The position numbers were made by a program, and so were the translations under genes. Shown piece after piece: positions 18,737 through 26,675 of a DNA stretch of 64,000 nt (positions are counted from its first letter, which is position 1; the number at the start of each line of letters is the position of its first letter). This DNA is from Gemmobacter caeruleus. GTDB taxonomy: Bacteria; Pseudomonadota; Alphaproteobacteria; Rhodobacterales; Rhodobacteraceae. Location: NCBI RefSeq assembly GCF_008271655.1, contig NZ_VKKX01000022.1, positions 434,001-498,000 on the forward strand. The letters are read 5' to 3'. The notes beneath the pieces are model-generated. The model ran no database searches. It was not told the DNA's origin and saw only the letters and a list, made by a program, of their open reading frames with translations.

Positions 18737-19801
18737 CTAGCCCGCCCCGGCGATGGACAGCGCCTTCAGCACGGCCCAGACCGGCAGGCCGGGGCGCAGC
18801 GCCATGGCGGCGCAGGATCGCGCGGTGATCCGCGCCAGCAGCGGCGCGCCGGCGCAATCCAACCGCACCGTCACCCCCGGCCCCTGCCCGTCGGGCACCA
18901 GCGCCGTCACCGTCACCGGCAGGATGTTCAGCGCCGACAGCCCCTCGGGCCGGGTCAGCGCCAGCGTGATATCCGCCGCCCGCACCCGCAGCCGCATCGC
19001 CACGCCCGGCACCAGCGCCTGCGGCAGCCAGAGCGGCCCGGCGGCGGTGTCGATCCGGGTCAGCCCGTCGGGGTCACGCCCGGCGACCCGGCCCGCCAGC
19101 AACGCCCCCGCCTCGCGCCCACCCAGCGTTTCGGCCAGCGCCGGATCGGCCAGCAGATCGGCCACCGGCCCCGCCGCGCGCAGCCGCCCGCCCTCGATCA
19201 TCACCAGCGTCGTGGCCAGCCGCACCACCTCGTCCAGCGCATGACTGACCAGCAGCATGGGCAGGCCGGTCTCGTAGCGCAGCCGCTCCAGACAGGTCAT
19301 GATCTCGGCCCGGCGCGGGGCATCCAGCGCGGTCATCGGCTCGTCCAGCAGCAACAGGCGCGGCGCGGCCAGAATGGCGCGGCCAAGCGCCACGCGCTGC
19401 GCCTCACCGCCCGACAGCGTGGCGGTGCGGCGGCCCAGGATCGGGCCGATGCCGAGAATTTCGATCAGCCGCGCCTCCGGCAGGCTGGGCCGGTCGGCCG
19501 CGAAACGCTGACCATAGCGCAGATTGGCCGCCACGCTCAGATGCGGAAACAGCCGTGGTTCCTGAAACACGCAGGCGATGCGGCGGCGATGCGGGGGCAG
19601 GTTCAACCCGGTCGCGCTGTCGAACAGCGGCCGGTCGCTGTGGATCCGCCCGGCATCGGGCGTGGCCAGCCCCGCCACCGCGCGCAGGATGCTGGTCTTG
19701 CCCGCGCCCGAAGGGCCGAACAGCGCGGTCACCCCGCCCGGGGCGGCAAAGGCCAGATCGAGGTCGGGCCGGGACGAGCGGATCGCCACCTCCAGCATCA
19801 T
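18737..19801 (-). CDS. modC: Molybdate ABC transporter ATP-binding protein
   Basis: The 354-residue ATPase of the molybdate importer. Walker A GPSGAGKTS near residue 30, Q-loop FQEPRLFPHLSV, signature LSGGEAQRVALGRA, Walker B LLLLDEPMTALD and the switch histidine in SHALDE are complete. The C-terminal third is a TOBE/molybdate-binding domain (SALNILPVTVTALVPDG). The start is the ATG pair overlapping the modB stop; the larger open frame upstream simply reads through modB out of frame. Confidence 0.95.
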   Translation of the reverse strand: MMLEVAIRSSRPDLDLAFAAPGGVTALFGPSGAGKTSILRAVAGLATPDAGRIHSDRPLFDSATGLNLPPHRRRIACVFQEPRLFPHLSVAANLRYGQRFAADRPSLPEARLIEILGIGPILGRRTATLSGGEAQRVALGRAILAAPRLLLLDEPMTALDAPRRAEIMTCLERLRYETGLPMLLVSHALDEVVRLATTLVMIEGGRLRAAGPVADLLADPALAETLGGREAGALLAGRVAGRDPDGLTRIDTAAGPLWLPQALVPGVAMRLRVRAADITLALTRPEGLSALNILPVTVTALVPDGQGPGVTVRLDCAGAPLLARITARSCAAMALRPGLPVWAVLKALSIAGAG

Positions 19802-20496
19802 CGCCTCCCCACCCGCCGCGCGATGCGCCGCGCCAGCAGCTCTGACAGGCCAAGCGCCGTCATCGCGATGGCGATCGACACCAGCACCAGGCGCAGCGCC
19901 GCCCCCTCGCCCTCGGGCACCTGAAGAAAGGTATAGATCGCCAGCGGCAGGGTCTGGGTCTGGCCCGGAATATTGGCGACAAAGGTGATCGTCGCGCCAA
20001 ATTCGCCAAAGGCCTTGGCGAAGGCCAGCACGGCGCCCGCCAGCAGCCCGGGCAGGATCAGGGGCAGCGTCACCGTGGCAAAGACCGCAAGGCGGCTGGC
20101 GCCCAGGGTGGCGGCGGCCTCCTCCAGCCGGGGGTCCACGGCCTCCAGGCTCAGCCGGATCGCGCGCACCATCAGCGGAAAGGCCATGACGGCGGCGGCC
20201 AGCACCGCCCCGGTCCAGCGAAAGGCCAGCGTCACGCCCAGCACCTCGTGCAGCCAGCCGCCGATCACGCCGCGCCGCCCGAAGGCCAGCAACAGCAGAT
20301 AGCCCGTCACCACCGCCGGCAGGATCAGCGGCAGATGCACCAGCCCGTTCAACAGCCCATGCCCCGGAAAGCGCCGCCGCGCCAGCAGCCAGGCGACGGC
20401 AAGGCCGAAGGGCAGGCTCAGCCCCGTCGCCCAAAGCGAGACCCGCAGCGAAAGCGCCAGCGCCGTCAGCGCCTCGGGGGGAAGCCAGCCTGCCAT
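19798..20496 (-). CDS. modB: Molybdate ABC transporter permease
   Basis: A 232-residue inner-membrane permease with five hydrophobic helices and the EAA loop VDPRLEEAAATLGASR near residue 130. It begins MAGWLPPEALTALALSL. Its ATG immediately follows the modA stop codon, and its stop overlaps modC, so modABC is a tightly coupled operon. Confidence 0.95.
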   Translation of the reverse strand: MAGWLPPEALTALALSLRVSLWATGLSLPFGLAVAWLLARRRFPGHGLLNGLVHLPLILPAVVTGYLLLLAFGRRGVIGGWLHEVLGVTLAFRWTGAVLAAAVMAFPLMVRAIRLSLEAVDPRLEEAAATLGASRLAVFATVTLPLILPGLLAGAVLAFAKAFGEFGATITFVANIPGQTQTLPLAIYTFLQVPEGEGAALRLVLVSIAIAMTALGLSELLARRIARRVGRR

Positions 20497-21246
20497 TCAG
20501 GGCGCCGAAAAGCCCTGCGCGGCAAAGATCGCCTGCGCGGACGGGGCGGCCAGCGCCGCCAGAAAGGCGCGATCCGCCGCATCGGCCGCGCCCGTCAGCA
20601 GCGCGGCGGGATAGGTGATCGGCGGATGGCTGTCGGCCGGAAAGGTGGCCAGCACCTTGACCCCGGCTTCGGCAATCGCGTCACTGGCATAGACGATGCC
20701 CAGCGGCGCCTCGCCCCGCGCGACCAGCCGCAGCGCGCCGCGCACATCCTCTGACTGCACGACCTGCGGCGCGACGGCGGACCAGAGGCCCAGGCTTTCC
20801 AGCGCCGCCTTGCCATATTGCCCGGCCGGCACGGCATCCACCGTCGCCATCGACAGCCTGCCCCCCGCCAGCAGCCCCGCCAGATCGGCACCCGGCGCCA
20901 GATCGACCGGCGCGGCCCCGGGCGCGCCGACCAGAACCAGACGATTGCCCAAGAGATCGCGCCGCATGCCCGCCGCCACATCGCCGCCCGCCTGAACCCT
21001 GTCCATCCAGGCGGTCGAGGCCGAGACAAAGATATCGGCCGGCGCCCCTTGCAGGATCTGTGTGGCCAGCTTGTTCGACCCGCCATAGGAGATCGTCACC
21101 CTGTCGCCGGTCGCCGCCTGCCAATCCTGCGCGATCTGGTCGAGCGCGGTTTTCAACGAGGCCGCGGCAAAGACCACCACCTCATCGGCCCGCGCGCCCG
21201 CAGGCGCCGCCACGAGCGCGGCGATCACGATCAGTTCGCGCCACAT
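20497..21246 (-). CDS. modA: Molybdate ABC transporter substrate-binding protein
   Basis: A 249-residue periplasmic protein with a signal peptide cut near residue 20 (LVAAPAGARA-DE). The oxyanion-site motifs are FAAASLKTALDQIA at the mature N terminus and SYGGSNKLATQI with FVSAST downstream; VPAGQYGKAALE is also characteristic of ModA. It captures molybdate or tungstate for ModBC. A palindromic ModE-like site lies directly upstream. Confidence 0.95.
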   Translation of the reverse strand: MWRELIVIAALVAAPAGARADEVVVFAAASLKTALDQIAQDWQAATGDRVTISYGGSNKLATQILQGAPADIFVSASTAWMDRVQAGGDVAAGMRRDLLGNRLVLVGAPGAAPVDLAPGADLAGLLAGGRLSMATVDAVPAGQYGKAALESLGLWSAVAPQVVQSEDVRGALRLVARGEAPLGIVYASDAIAEAGVKVLATFPADSHPPITYPAALLTGAADAADRAFLAALAAPSAQAIFAAQGFSAP

Positions 21247-21260
21247 GTCATCCTCCGGGC

Positions 21261-21283
21261 GTTATGTTCAGGCAAACATATCA
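21261..21283 (-). promoter_or_regulatory. Putative ModE operator (Mo-box) upstream of modA
   Basis: An inverted repeat TATGTT-N6-AACATA, inside CGTTATGTT...AACATATCA, resembles known ModE sites (CGnTATnT type half sites). It ends 15 bases before the modA ATG and follows the modE gene, a position suited to repression when molybdate is plentiful. Confidence 0.6.
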
Positions 21284-21308
21284 CCGCGCGCGCCGCCCGT
21301 GGCAAGCG

Positions 21309-21671
21309 TTATTTCCCACCGGACATATTGCCTGACATCAGCGCCGCCAGCACTGCCAGCGGCGCGGCGCCGGCCTCGGCCAGCCGCGCCTCCAGCAGAC
21401 GGAACTGGCGCGCGGCCTCGGCCCCGGTCTCGGTCAGGCGCGCGCCGCCACCGCCCGGCCCGCCGCGCAGGCTTTCGACCAGCGGTGTGGCGAACATGGC
21501 GTTCATCTCCTCCACCAGACCCCAGGCGCGCTTGTAGCTCATGCCCATGGCGCGGCCCGCCGCCGAAATCGACCCCTCTTGCCCGATCCTTTCCAGCAAT
21601 TCGACCTTGCCGGGGCCGAATTTCCGGTCCCCTGCCCAAAGCCGCAGAAAGATGCGCAGATCATCCGCCAT
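21309..21671 (-). CDS. modE: ModE-type winged-helix regulator lacking molbindin domains
   Basis: A 120-residue DNA-binding protein with the LysR-like ModE N-terminal fold: FGPGKVELLERIGQEGSIS, AAGRAMGMSYKRAWGLVEEMN and the wing region RLTETGAEAARQFR. Full-length ModE carries two C-terminal TOBE domains that bind molybdate; here they are absent, as in the widespread short form, so molybdate sensing must come from another protein or is lost. It is 62 bases upstream of modA on the same strand, with the Mo-box between them. Confidence 0.87.
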   Translation of the reverse strand: MADDLRIFLRLWAGDRKFGPGKVELLERIGQEGSISAAGRAMGMSYKRAWGLVEEMNAMFATPLVESLRGGPGGGGARLTETGAEAARQFRLLEARLAEAGAAPLAVLAALMSGNMSGGK

Positions 21672-21771
21672 GATGCCCCCGGTTTTGCCTGCCATCCTGC
21701 CCTGCGCCGCAGGAAAGGCCAAGACGGGCGATTGTGCTTGCGCGCGGCGCGCGATGCCCTATCTTCGCGCG

Positions 21772-21853
21772 CACCTCGGGGTGCCCTTTGGGCTGAGACG
21801 CGCGACGCGGACCCGTTGAACCTGATCCGGTTAAAACCGGCGGAGGGAAGGTG
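21772..21853 (+). promoter_or_regulatory. TPP riboswitch (THI element) of the thiBPQ operon
   Basis: The conserved core is present: GGGTGCCCTTTGGGCTGAGA in the first half, then ACCCGTTGAACCTGATCCGG and GGCGGAGGGAAGGTG in the second. The closing P1 helix pairs CACCT at 21772-21776 with AGGTG at 21849-21853. It lies 51 bases before thiB and overlaps the likely expression platform, so thiamine uptake should fall when TPP is abundant. Confidence 0.97.
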
Positions 21854-21904
21854 TCAGGGCTGCGCCCGCTCCATCTCCGCCCGAATGTGAAATGGAGCCT
21901 GACG

Positions 21905-22885
21905 ATGAAAACGCTTTGTTTTGCTGCGGGTTGTCTGGCCATCGCCACCCCGGCGCTGGCGGAAACCCCGGTATTGGACGTGCTGACCTATGACAGCTTC
22001 GTCTCGGAATGGGGGCCCGGCCCCGCGATCGAAAAGGCGTTCGAGGCCGAATGCGGCTGCGATCTGCGCTTTACCCCCGCCGGCGACGGCGCGGCGCTGC
22101 TGGCGCGGCTGCAACTGGAAGGCGCCAGGACCGAGGCCGATGTGGTGCTGGGTCTGGATACCAACCTGACCGCCGCCGCGCGCAAGACCGGCCTGTTCGC
22201 GCCGCATGGCCAGACGCCCGACCTGTCGCTGCCGGTGCCCTTCACGGATGCGGATTTCCTGCCCTATGACTGGGGCTGGTTCGCCTTTGTCCATGGCAAG
22301 AGCCTGACCGCGCCCGGCGATTTCAAGGCGCTGGCGGCGTCGGATCTGAAGATCGTCATTCAGGACCCGCGCTCCTCCACCCCCGGGCTGGGGCTGCTGA
22401 TGTGGGTCAAGGCCGCCTATGGCGATCAGGCGGCGCAGATCTGGGCCGATCTGGCCGACAATATCGTGACCGTGACGCCGGGCTGGTCCGAGGCCTATGG
22501 CATGTTTCTGGAGGGCGAGGCCGACATGGTGCTGAGCTACACCACCTCGCCCGCCTATCACCTGATCGCCGAACAGGATGACAGCAAGGCGGCCGCGGTC
22601 TTTGCCGAGGGCAATTACCTTCAGGTCGAGGTGATGGGTAAGCTGGCCGCCAGCGACCAGCCGGAACTGGCGGACCGTTTCCTCGCCTTCATGCTGTCGG
22701 ATGCGGCGCAATCGGTGCTGCCGGTGACCAACTGGATGTATCCCGCCCATGTCCCGGCCGAGGGGCTGCCCAAGGGGTTCGAGACGCTGGCGCAGCCGGC
22801 GAAATCGCTGCTCCTCTCTGCGGATGAGGCCGAGGCGCTGCGCGGCCCGGCGCTGGACGAATGGCGCGCCGCGCTGGCACGCTGA
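21905..22885 (+). CDS. thiB: Thiamine ABC transporter substrate-binding protein
   Basis: A 326-residue periplasmic protein. The signal peptide is residues 1-19 (CFAAGCLAIATPALA). Mature sequence starts ETPVLDVLTYDSFVSEWGPG and carries VVLGLDTNL, YDWGWFAFV and SYTTSPAYHL, all typical of ThiB/TbpA, which binds thiamine and its phosphates. The ATG after the riboswitch (MKTLCF) is chosen over the upstream frame start because only it yields a signal peptide. It overlaps thiP by 25 bases. Confidence 0.94.
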   Translation: MKTLCFAAGCLAIATPALAETPVLDVLTYDSFVSEWGPGPAIEKAFEAECGCDLRFTPAGDGAALLARLQLEGARTEADVVLGLDTNLTAAARKTGLFAPHGQTPDLSLPVPFTDADFLPYDWGWFAFVHGKSLTAPGDFKALAASDLKIVIQDPRSSTPGLGLLMWVKAAYGDQAAQIWADLADNIVTVTPGWSEAYGMFLEGEADMVLSYTTSPAYHLIAEQDDSKAAAVFAEGNYLQVEVMGKLAASDQPELADRFLAFMLSDAAQSVLPVTNWMYPAHVPAEGLPKGFETLAQPAKSLLLSADEAEALRGPALDEWRAALAR

Positions 22886-24387
22886 CCGCGCTGGCGCTGG
22901 CGTTTGTCACGCTGGCGCCGGTGGCGGTGGTCATGGTGCAGGCCGGCGGGCGCGGCTTGACCGCGCCCGACTGGGCGGCGCTGCGCTTTACCCTGCTGCA
23001 AGCGGTGCTGTCGGCGCTGGCCTCGGTCGGCTGTGCGGTGCCGCTGGCACGGGCACTGGCGCGGCGGCGCTTTGCCGGACGCGGGGCGCTGATCACCGCG
23101 CTTGGCGCGCCGTTCCTGCTGCCGGTGATCGTGGCGGTGCTGGGGTTGCTCGCGGTGTTTGGCCGCGCGGGGGTGGTGAATGCCACGCTGCGAGGGCTGG
23201 GTCTGCCCGAGGTGTCGATCTTCGGGCTGGGCGGCGTGGTGCTGGCGCATGTCTTTCTGAACATGCCGCTGGCGACGCGGATGCTCTTGCAGGGCTGGCA
23301 GGCGATCCCGGCGGAGCGGTTACGCCTGGCCGAAAGCCTGGGCTTCACCCCGCGCGAGGTCTGGCGCCATCTGGAACGCCCGATGCTGCGCGCGGTGCTG
23401 CCCGGGGCGCTGCTGGCGGTGTTCGCGATCTGCCTGACCAGCTTCGCGGTGGTGCTGATCCTGGGGGGCGGGCCGGCGGCGACTACGGTCGAACTGGCGA
23501 TCTGGCAAGCGATCCGCTTTGAATTCGACCTGCCGCGCGCGGCCACGCTGGCGGTGATGCAGGTGCTGGCCTGTGGCGGGGCGGTCGGGCTGGCGGGGCT
23601 TGTCGCGCGCGCGCCCGGCTTTGGCGCCGGGCTGGACCGGCTGCACCCCCTGCCCGCCCCGCCGGGCTGGCGCCGGGGGCTGGACGCGGCGGTGCTGGCG
23701 CTGGCCACGCTGTTTCTGGCGGCGCCGCTGCTGGCGGTGCTGCAACGCGGCCTGCCCGGGTTGCTGAGCCTGCCGGCAAGCATCTGGCCTGCCGCTGCGG
23801 CCTCGGCGCTGGTGGCCTGCCTCGCGGCACCGCTGGCCGTGGGCGGGGCTTTGGCGCTGGCCCTTGGCCGGGCGCAGGGCGTCCGCTGGCTGGAACCCGT
23901 GGCGATGCTGCCGATGGCCGGATCGCAACTGGTGCTGGGGACGGGGCTGTTCCTGATCGCCTTTCCCTTTGTCACGCCTGCGCGGCTGTCGCTGCCGGTC
24001 ACCGTGCTGGTGACGGCGGTGATGTCGCTGCCCTTTGCCTATCGCATTCTGGCCCCCGCCGCGCAGGCGCTGGTGGCCGATTACGGGCGGCTGGCCGCCG
24101 CGCTGGACCTGCGCGGCGGGGCGGCGCTGCGGCTTCTGGTGCTGCCACGGCTGCGCAGGCCGCTGGGCTTTGCGCTTGGGCTTTGCGCGGCGCTGGCGGC
24201 GGGCGATCTGGGCGTGGTGGCGCTGTTTGCCACCGAGACGGGGGTCACGCTGCCGCTAGCCATTTCGCGGCTGATGGGGGCCTATCGGATGGATCAGGCG
24301 GCGGGGGCCGCGCTGGTGCTGGTGGCGCTGGCCTTCGGGTTGTTCTGGATCGGCGACAGGTGGGGACGTGGCGGGACTGAGGCTTGA
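22861..24387 (+). CDS. thiP: Thiamine ABC transporter permease (two fused permease modules)
   Basis: A 508-residue inner-membrane permease with about twelve hydrophobic helices. Each half has an EAA-type loop: LRLAESLGFTPREVWRHLE near residue 155 and GRLAAALDLRGGAALRLLVL near residue 410. This duplicated form is standard for ThiP. The start overlaps the end of thiB and its own end overlaps thiQ, so the three are translationally coupled. Confidence 0.94.
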   Translation: MARRAGTLTALALAFVTLAPVAVVMVQAGGRGLTAPDWAALRFTLLQAVLSALASVGCAVPLARALARRRFAGRGALITALGAPFLLPVIVAVLGLLAVFGRAGVVNATLRGLGLPEVSIFGLGGVVLAHVFLNMPLATRMLLQGWQAIPAERLRLAESLGFTPREVWRHLERPMLRAVLPGALLAVFAICLTSFAVVLILGGGPAATTVELAIWQAIRFEFDLPRAATLAVMQVLACGGAVGLAGLVARAPGFGAGLDRLHPLPAPPGWRRGLDAAVLALATLFLAAPLLAVLQRGLPGLLSLPASIWPAAAASALVACLAAPLAVGGALALALGRAQGVRWLEPVAMLPMAGSQLVLGTGLFLIAFPFVTPARLSLPVTVLVTAVMSLPFAYRILAPAAQALVADYGRLAAALDLRGGAALRLLVLPRLRRPLGFALGLCAALAAGDLGVVALFATETGVTLPLAISRLMGAYRMDQAAGAALVLVALAFGLFWIGDRWGRGGTEA

Positions 24388-25066
24388 TCATCTGGCGATC
24401 GTGCAGGACGATTTCGCCCTGCGCGCGGATTGGAGCGCCGAGCCGGGCGGGCGCGTCGCGGTCATCGGGCCTTCGGGTGCCGGGAAATCGACGCTGCTGC
24501 ACACCATCGCGGGCTTTCTGCCGCCCAGCGAAGGGGCGGTGCTGTGGCAAGGCGCGCGCATCGACGCGCTGCCACCCGGCCAGCGGCCGCTGTCGATCCT
24601 GTTTCAGGATCAGAACCTGTTTCCGCATCTGACCATCGCGCAGAATCTGGGCCTCGGGCTGGATCCGGCCTTGCGGCGGGTGGACTGGCGGGCGGTCGAG
24701 GCGGTGCTGGAGCGGGTGGGTCTGTCGGGTCTGGGCGCGCGGCGCCCGGCGCAGCTGTCTGGCGGGCAGCAAAGCCGGGCCGCGCTGGCCCGCGCGCTGT
24801 TGCGGCAGCGGCCCCTCCTGTTGCTGGACGAACCCTTTGCCGCGCTTGGCCCGGCGCTGAAGGCCGAGATGCTGGATCTGGTCGATGCGCTGGCGGGGGA
24901 TGCGCTGGTTCTCATGGTGACGCATGACCCCGCCGATGCGCGGCGCTTTGCCCGCGACACGGTGCTGGTGGCCGAGGGGGTAGCGGCCCCGCCGGTGCCG
25001 ACGGCTGCGCTGTTCGCCGATCCGCCGCCGGCGCTCGCGGCCTATCTGGGGGGCGCTGCGTTCTGA
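24368..25066 (+). CDS. thiQ: Thiamine ABC transporter ATP-binding protein
   Basis: A 232-residue ATPase with Walker A GPSGAGKST near residue 34, Q-loop FQDQNLFPHLTI, signature LSGGQQSRAALARAL, Walker B LLLLDEPFAALG and the switch His in THDPADARRF. The D-loop aspartate is replaced by glycine (AALG rather than SALD), a small deviation. The start is GTG inside the last codons of thiP; the next in-frame ATG lies far inside the protein, after the Walker A motif. It ends the TPP-controlled operon. Confidence 0.93.
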   Translation: MAGLRLDHLAIVQDDFALRADWSAEPGGRVAVIGPSGAGKSTLLHTIAGFLPPSEGAVLWQGARIDALPPGQRPLSILFQDQNLFPHLTIAQNLGLGLDPALRRVDWRAVEAVLERVGLSGLGARRPAQLSGGQQSRAALARALLRQRPLLLLDEPFAALGPALKAEMLDLVDALAGDALVLMVTHDPADARRFARDTVLVAEGVAAPPVPTAALFADPPPALAAYLGGAAF

Positions 25067-25087
25067 GCCTGTGCCCCGTGGCAGGCG

Positions 25088-25146
25088 CCGGAGGGGTTTT
25101 GCACCCCTCCGGACCTCCCCGCAGGATATTTATGAACAGATGAAAG
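25088..25146. repeat. Intergenic hairpin plus degenerate ATATTT...AGATGAA element
   Basis: A perfect 9-bp hairpin (CCGGAGGGG / CCCCTCCGG, 7-nt loop) is followed by GGATATTTATGAACAGATGA. It lacks a T tract. It fills the convergent gap between thiQ and the CRTAC1 gene. The second half resembles the GAGTATTTGGGCAAGAAGC element at 8237. I recall elements of this look as abundant at gene ends in Rhodobacter-type genomes. Confidence 0.6.
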
Positions 25147-25148
25147 GG

Positions 25149-26675
25149 TCAGCGGCGGATCTGCGTGACGGTATCGACCGGCACCGGCTGCCAGGGGCCT
25201 TCGGTGCCGTCGGGCCAGATCACCCTTGCCTCGGCCTGGTTGGCGGCACCAAGGCCGAAATGCAGGGGCGCGAAGGTGCCGCCGGCATGGCCGCCCCCCA
25301 CCGTCACCTCTTGCCGCTGCACGCGGCCGGCGGCGCGCAGTTCGACCCAGCCATTGATCGCGTTGCGGTTCGGCGCGCCCTCTTGCAGCGGGTCGATCGC
25401 CACCCAATGCCCACCCGGTCCGGCATTGCGCCAGATCTCGGCCGGGCCGTTGCGATTGACCACCACGAGATCAAGCCGGCCATCGGCGTTCAGATCGACC
25501 ACCGCCGCGCCGCGCGCCTGTAGCCCCGAGGCCACGCCGGCGCGGTCGCCCGCTTCGGTGAAGGTGCCATCCGCGCCTTGCAGCAGCAGGTTGTTGGGAT
25601 CCTGTTCGGCGAAATCCGGCATTTCCCAGACATTGCCCTTGGCCACGAACAGATCGGTGAATCCGTCATTGTTCACATCGGCAAAGGCCGGATGCCAGGC
25701 GGTCGAGGGGCGGGGATCGCCCCCGGTATAGGGCCGATGCGCCGTCACGCCCCGCGCCCAGGCGGTATCGTCATATTGCGGCAGCGCCCCCGGCCCCGGC
25801 GCCTTGAGGTGCTGGAGCTTGTTATCGGCCATGGAGGTCAGGAAATATTCCGGGTAGCGGTCGCCATCGAGATCGGCCCCGGCAATGCCCATGCCCCAGA
25901 TGCGCAAGCGCTGCCAGCCCTCGGCCTCGGAATAGAGGCGCGGCGGGGTGGCGGGGGCGACATGCCAGAGCTGTTCCTGCCCGCCCTTGTAATATTCCCG
26001 GTCGTTCGACACCCGCAGCGCCGGCTGGCCCGAGCGGTTCCAGTCGGTGAACAGCATGGAAAGCGCGCAATAGCTGGGGGTCAGCGGGATTGGGGCGGCA
26101 AAGCGGCGCCCATCGGGGCGCAAGAGCCAGTTCTCGGTGCAGGAGCCCCAGGGAAAGGCCTCTTCCGCGCGGTTGATGTAATTGCCGAAGGCAAGCGTCG
26201 GCCAGGGGGCACCGGCCTCCCACGTGGCGGCGAAGGCGGTGGTCCAGGCGTCGCCGCCCTGGAGGCCCCAGGCCTCGTTCGCGCGTTCAAAGCGGCAATT
26301 GCCGAGGCCGCGCAGCACGACATTTTCGCCCACGCGCAGCAGGACCAGATCGGTCACAGCGTCGGCGTCGATATCGAGCGCATAGGCGCCCGCGACATCG
26401 GTCATTTCCACCCCGGCCGGGATGGGCGTAAAACGCAGCGCGCCTTCGGTGCTGTCATTGCGGAACAGCGCCGCCGGGGCGGTGCCGCCGGCCATCACCA
26501 GTTCGGGCTTGCCATCGCCCGAACAATCAAAGGCCGCGACGCCGCCGCCGACCATGAAGGTCCATTCGCCGCTGAAGCGATGCGCCACCGCGGCGGGTTC
26601 GGCCCGGAATTGCGGCACCGCCGGTTCCTGGGCCAGGACGGGCGTCGCCACCAGCAGGAGGGGCAGCCATTTCAT
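25149..26675 (-). CDS. Secreted CRTAC1-type FG-GAP/VCBS repeat protein with ASPIC/UnbV tail
   Basis: A 508-residue exported protein: signal peptide at residues 1-15 (LPLLLVATPVLA), then a beta-propeller of FG-GAP repeats with calcium-loop motifs DLDGDRYPEYF, DVNNDGFTDLF and DLNADGRLDLV, and a C-terminal ASPIC/UnbV domain (GGGHAGGTFAPLHFGLG). Function is unknown; relatives are proposed adhesion or enzyme-partner proteins. Its ATG overlaps the stop of the haloperoxidase-like gene by 4 bases (ATGA), so the two proteins probably work together outside the cytoplasm. It is the last gene of the extended xylose operon. Confidence 0.85.
   Translation of the reverse strand: MKWLPLLLVATPVLAQEPAVPQFRAEPAAVAHRFSGEWTFMVGGGVAAFDCSGDGKPELVMAGGTAPAALFRNDSTEGALRFTPIPAGVEMTDVAGAYALDIDADAVTDLVLLRVGENVVLRGLGNCRFERANEAWGLQGGDAWTTAFAATWEAGAPWPTLAFGNYINRAEEAFPWGSCTENWLLRPDGRRFAAPIPLTPSYCALSMLFTDWNRSGQPALRVSNDREYYKGGQEQLWHVAPATPPRLYSEAEGWQRLRIWGMGIAGADLDGDRYPEYFLTSMADNKLQHLKAPGPGALPQYDDTAWARGVTAHRPYTGGDPRPSTAWHPAFADVNNDGFTDLFVAKGNVWEMPDFAEQDPNNLLLQGADGTFTEAGDRAGVASGLQARGAAVVDLNADGRLDLVVVNRNGPAEIWRNAGPGGHWVAIDPLQEGAPNRNAINGWVELRAAGRVQRQEVTVGGGHAGGTFAPLHFGLGAANQAEARVIWPDGTEGPWQPVPVDTVTQIRR

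Noticed and set aside
18737-20434. 565-codon frame suggesting a modB-modC fusion
   Set aside because: The part before 19801 is the wrong frame of modB; modC has its own ATG overlapping the modB stop.
24368-25066. thiQ as a pseudogene because of the altered D-loop
   Set aside because: All catalytic ATPase motifs are intact and length is normal; a single glycine in the D-loop is not enough to call it broken.
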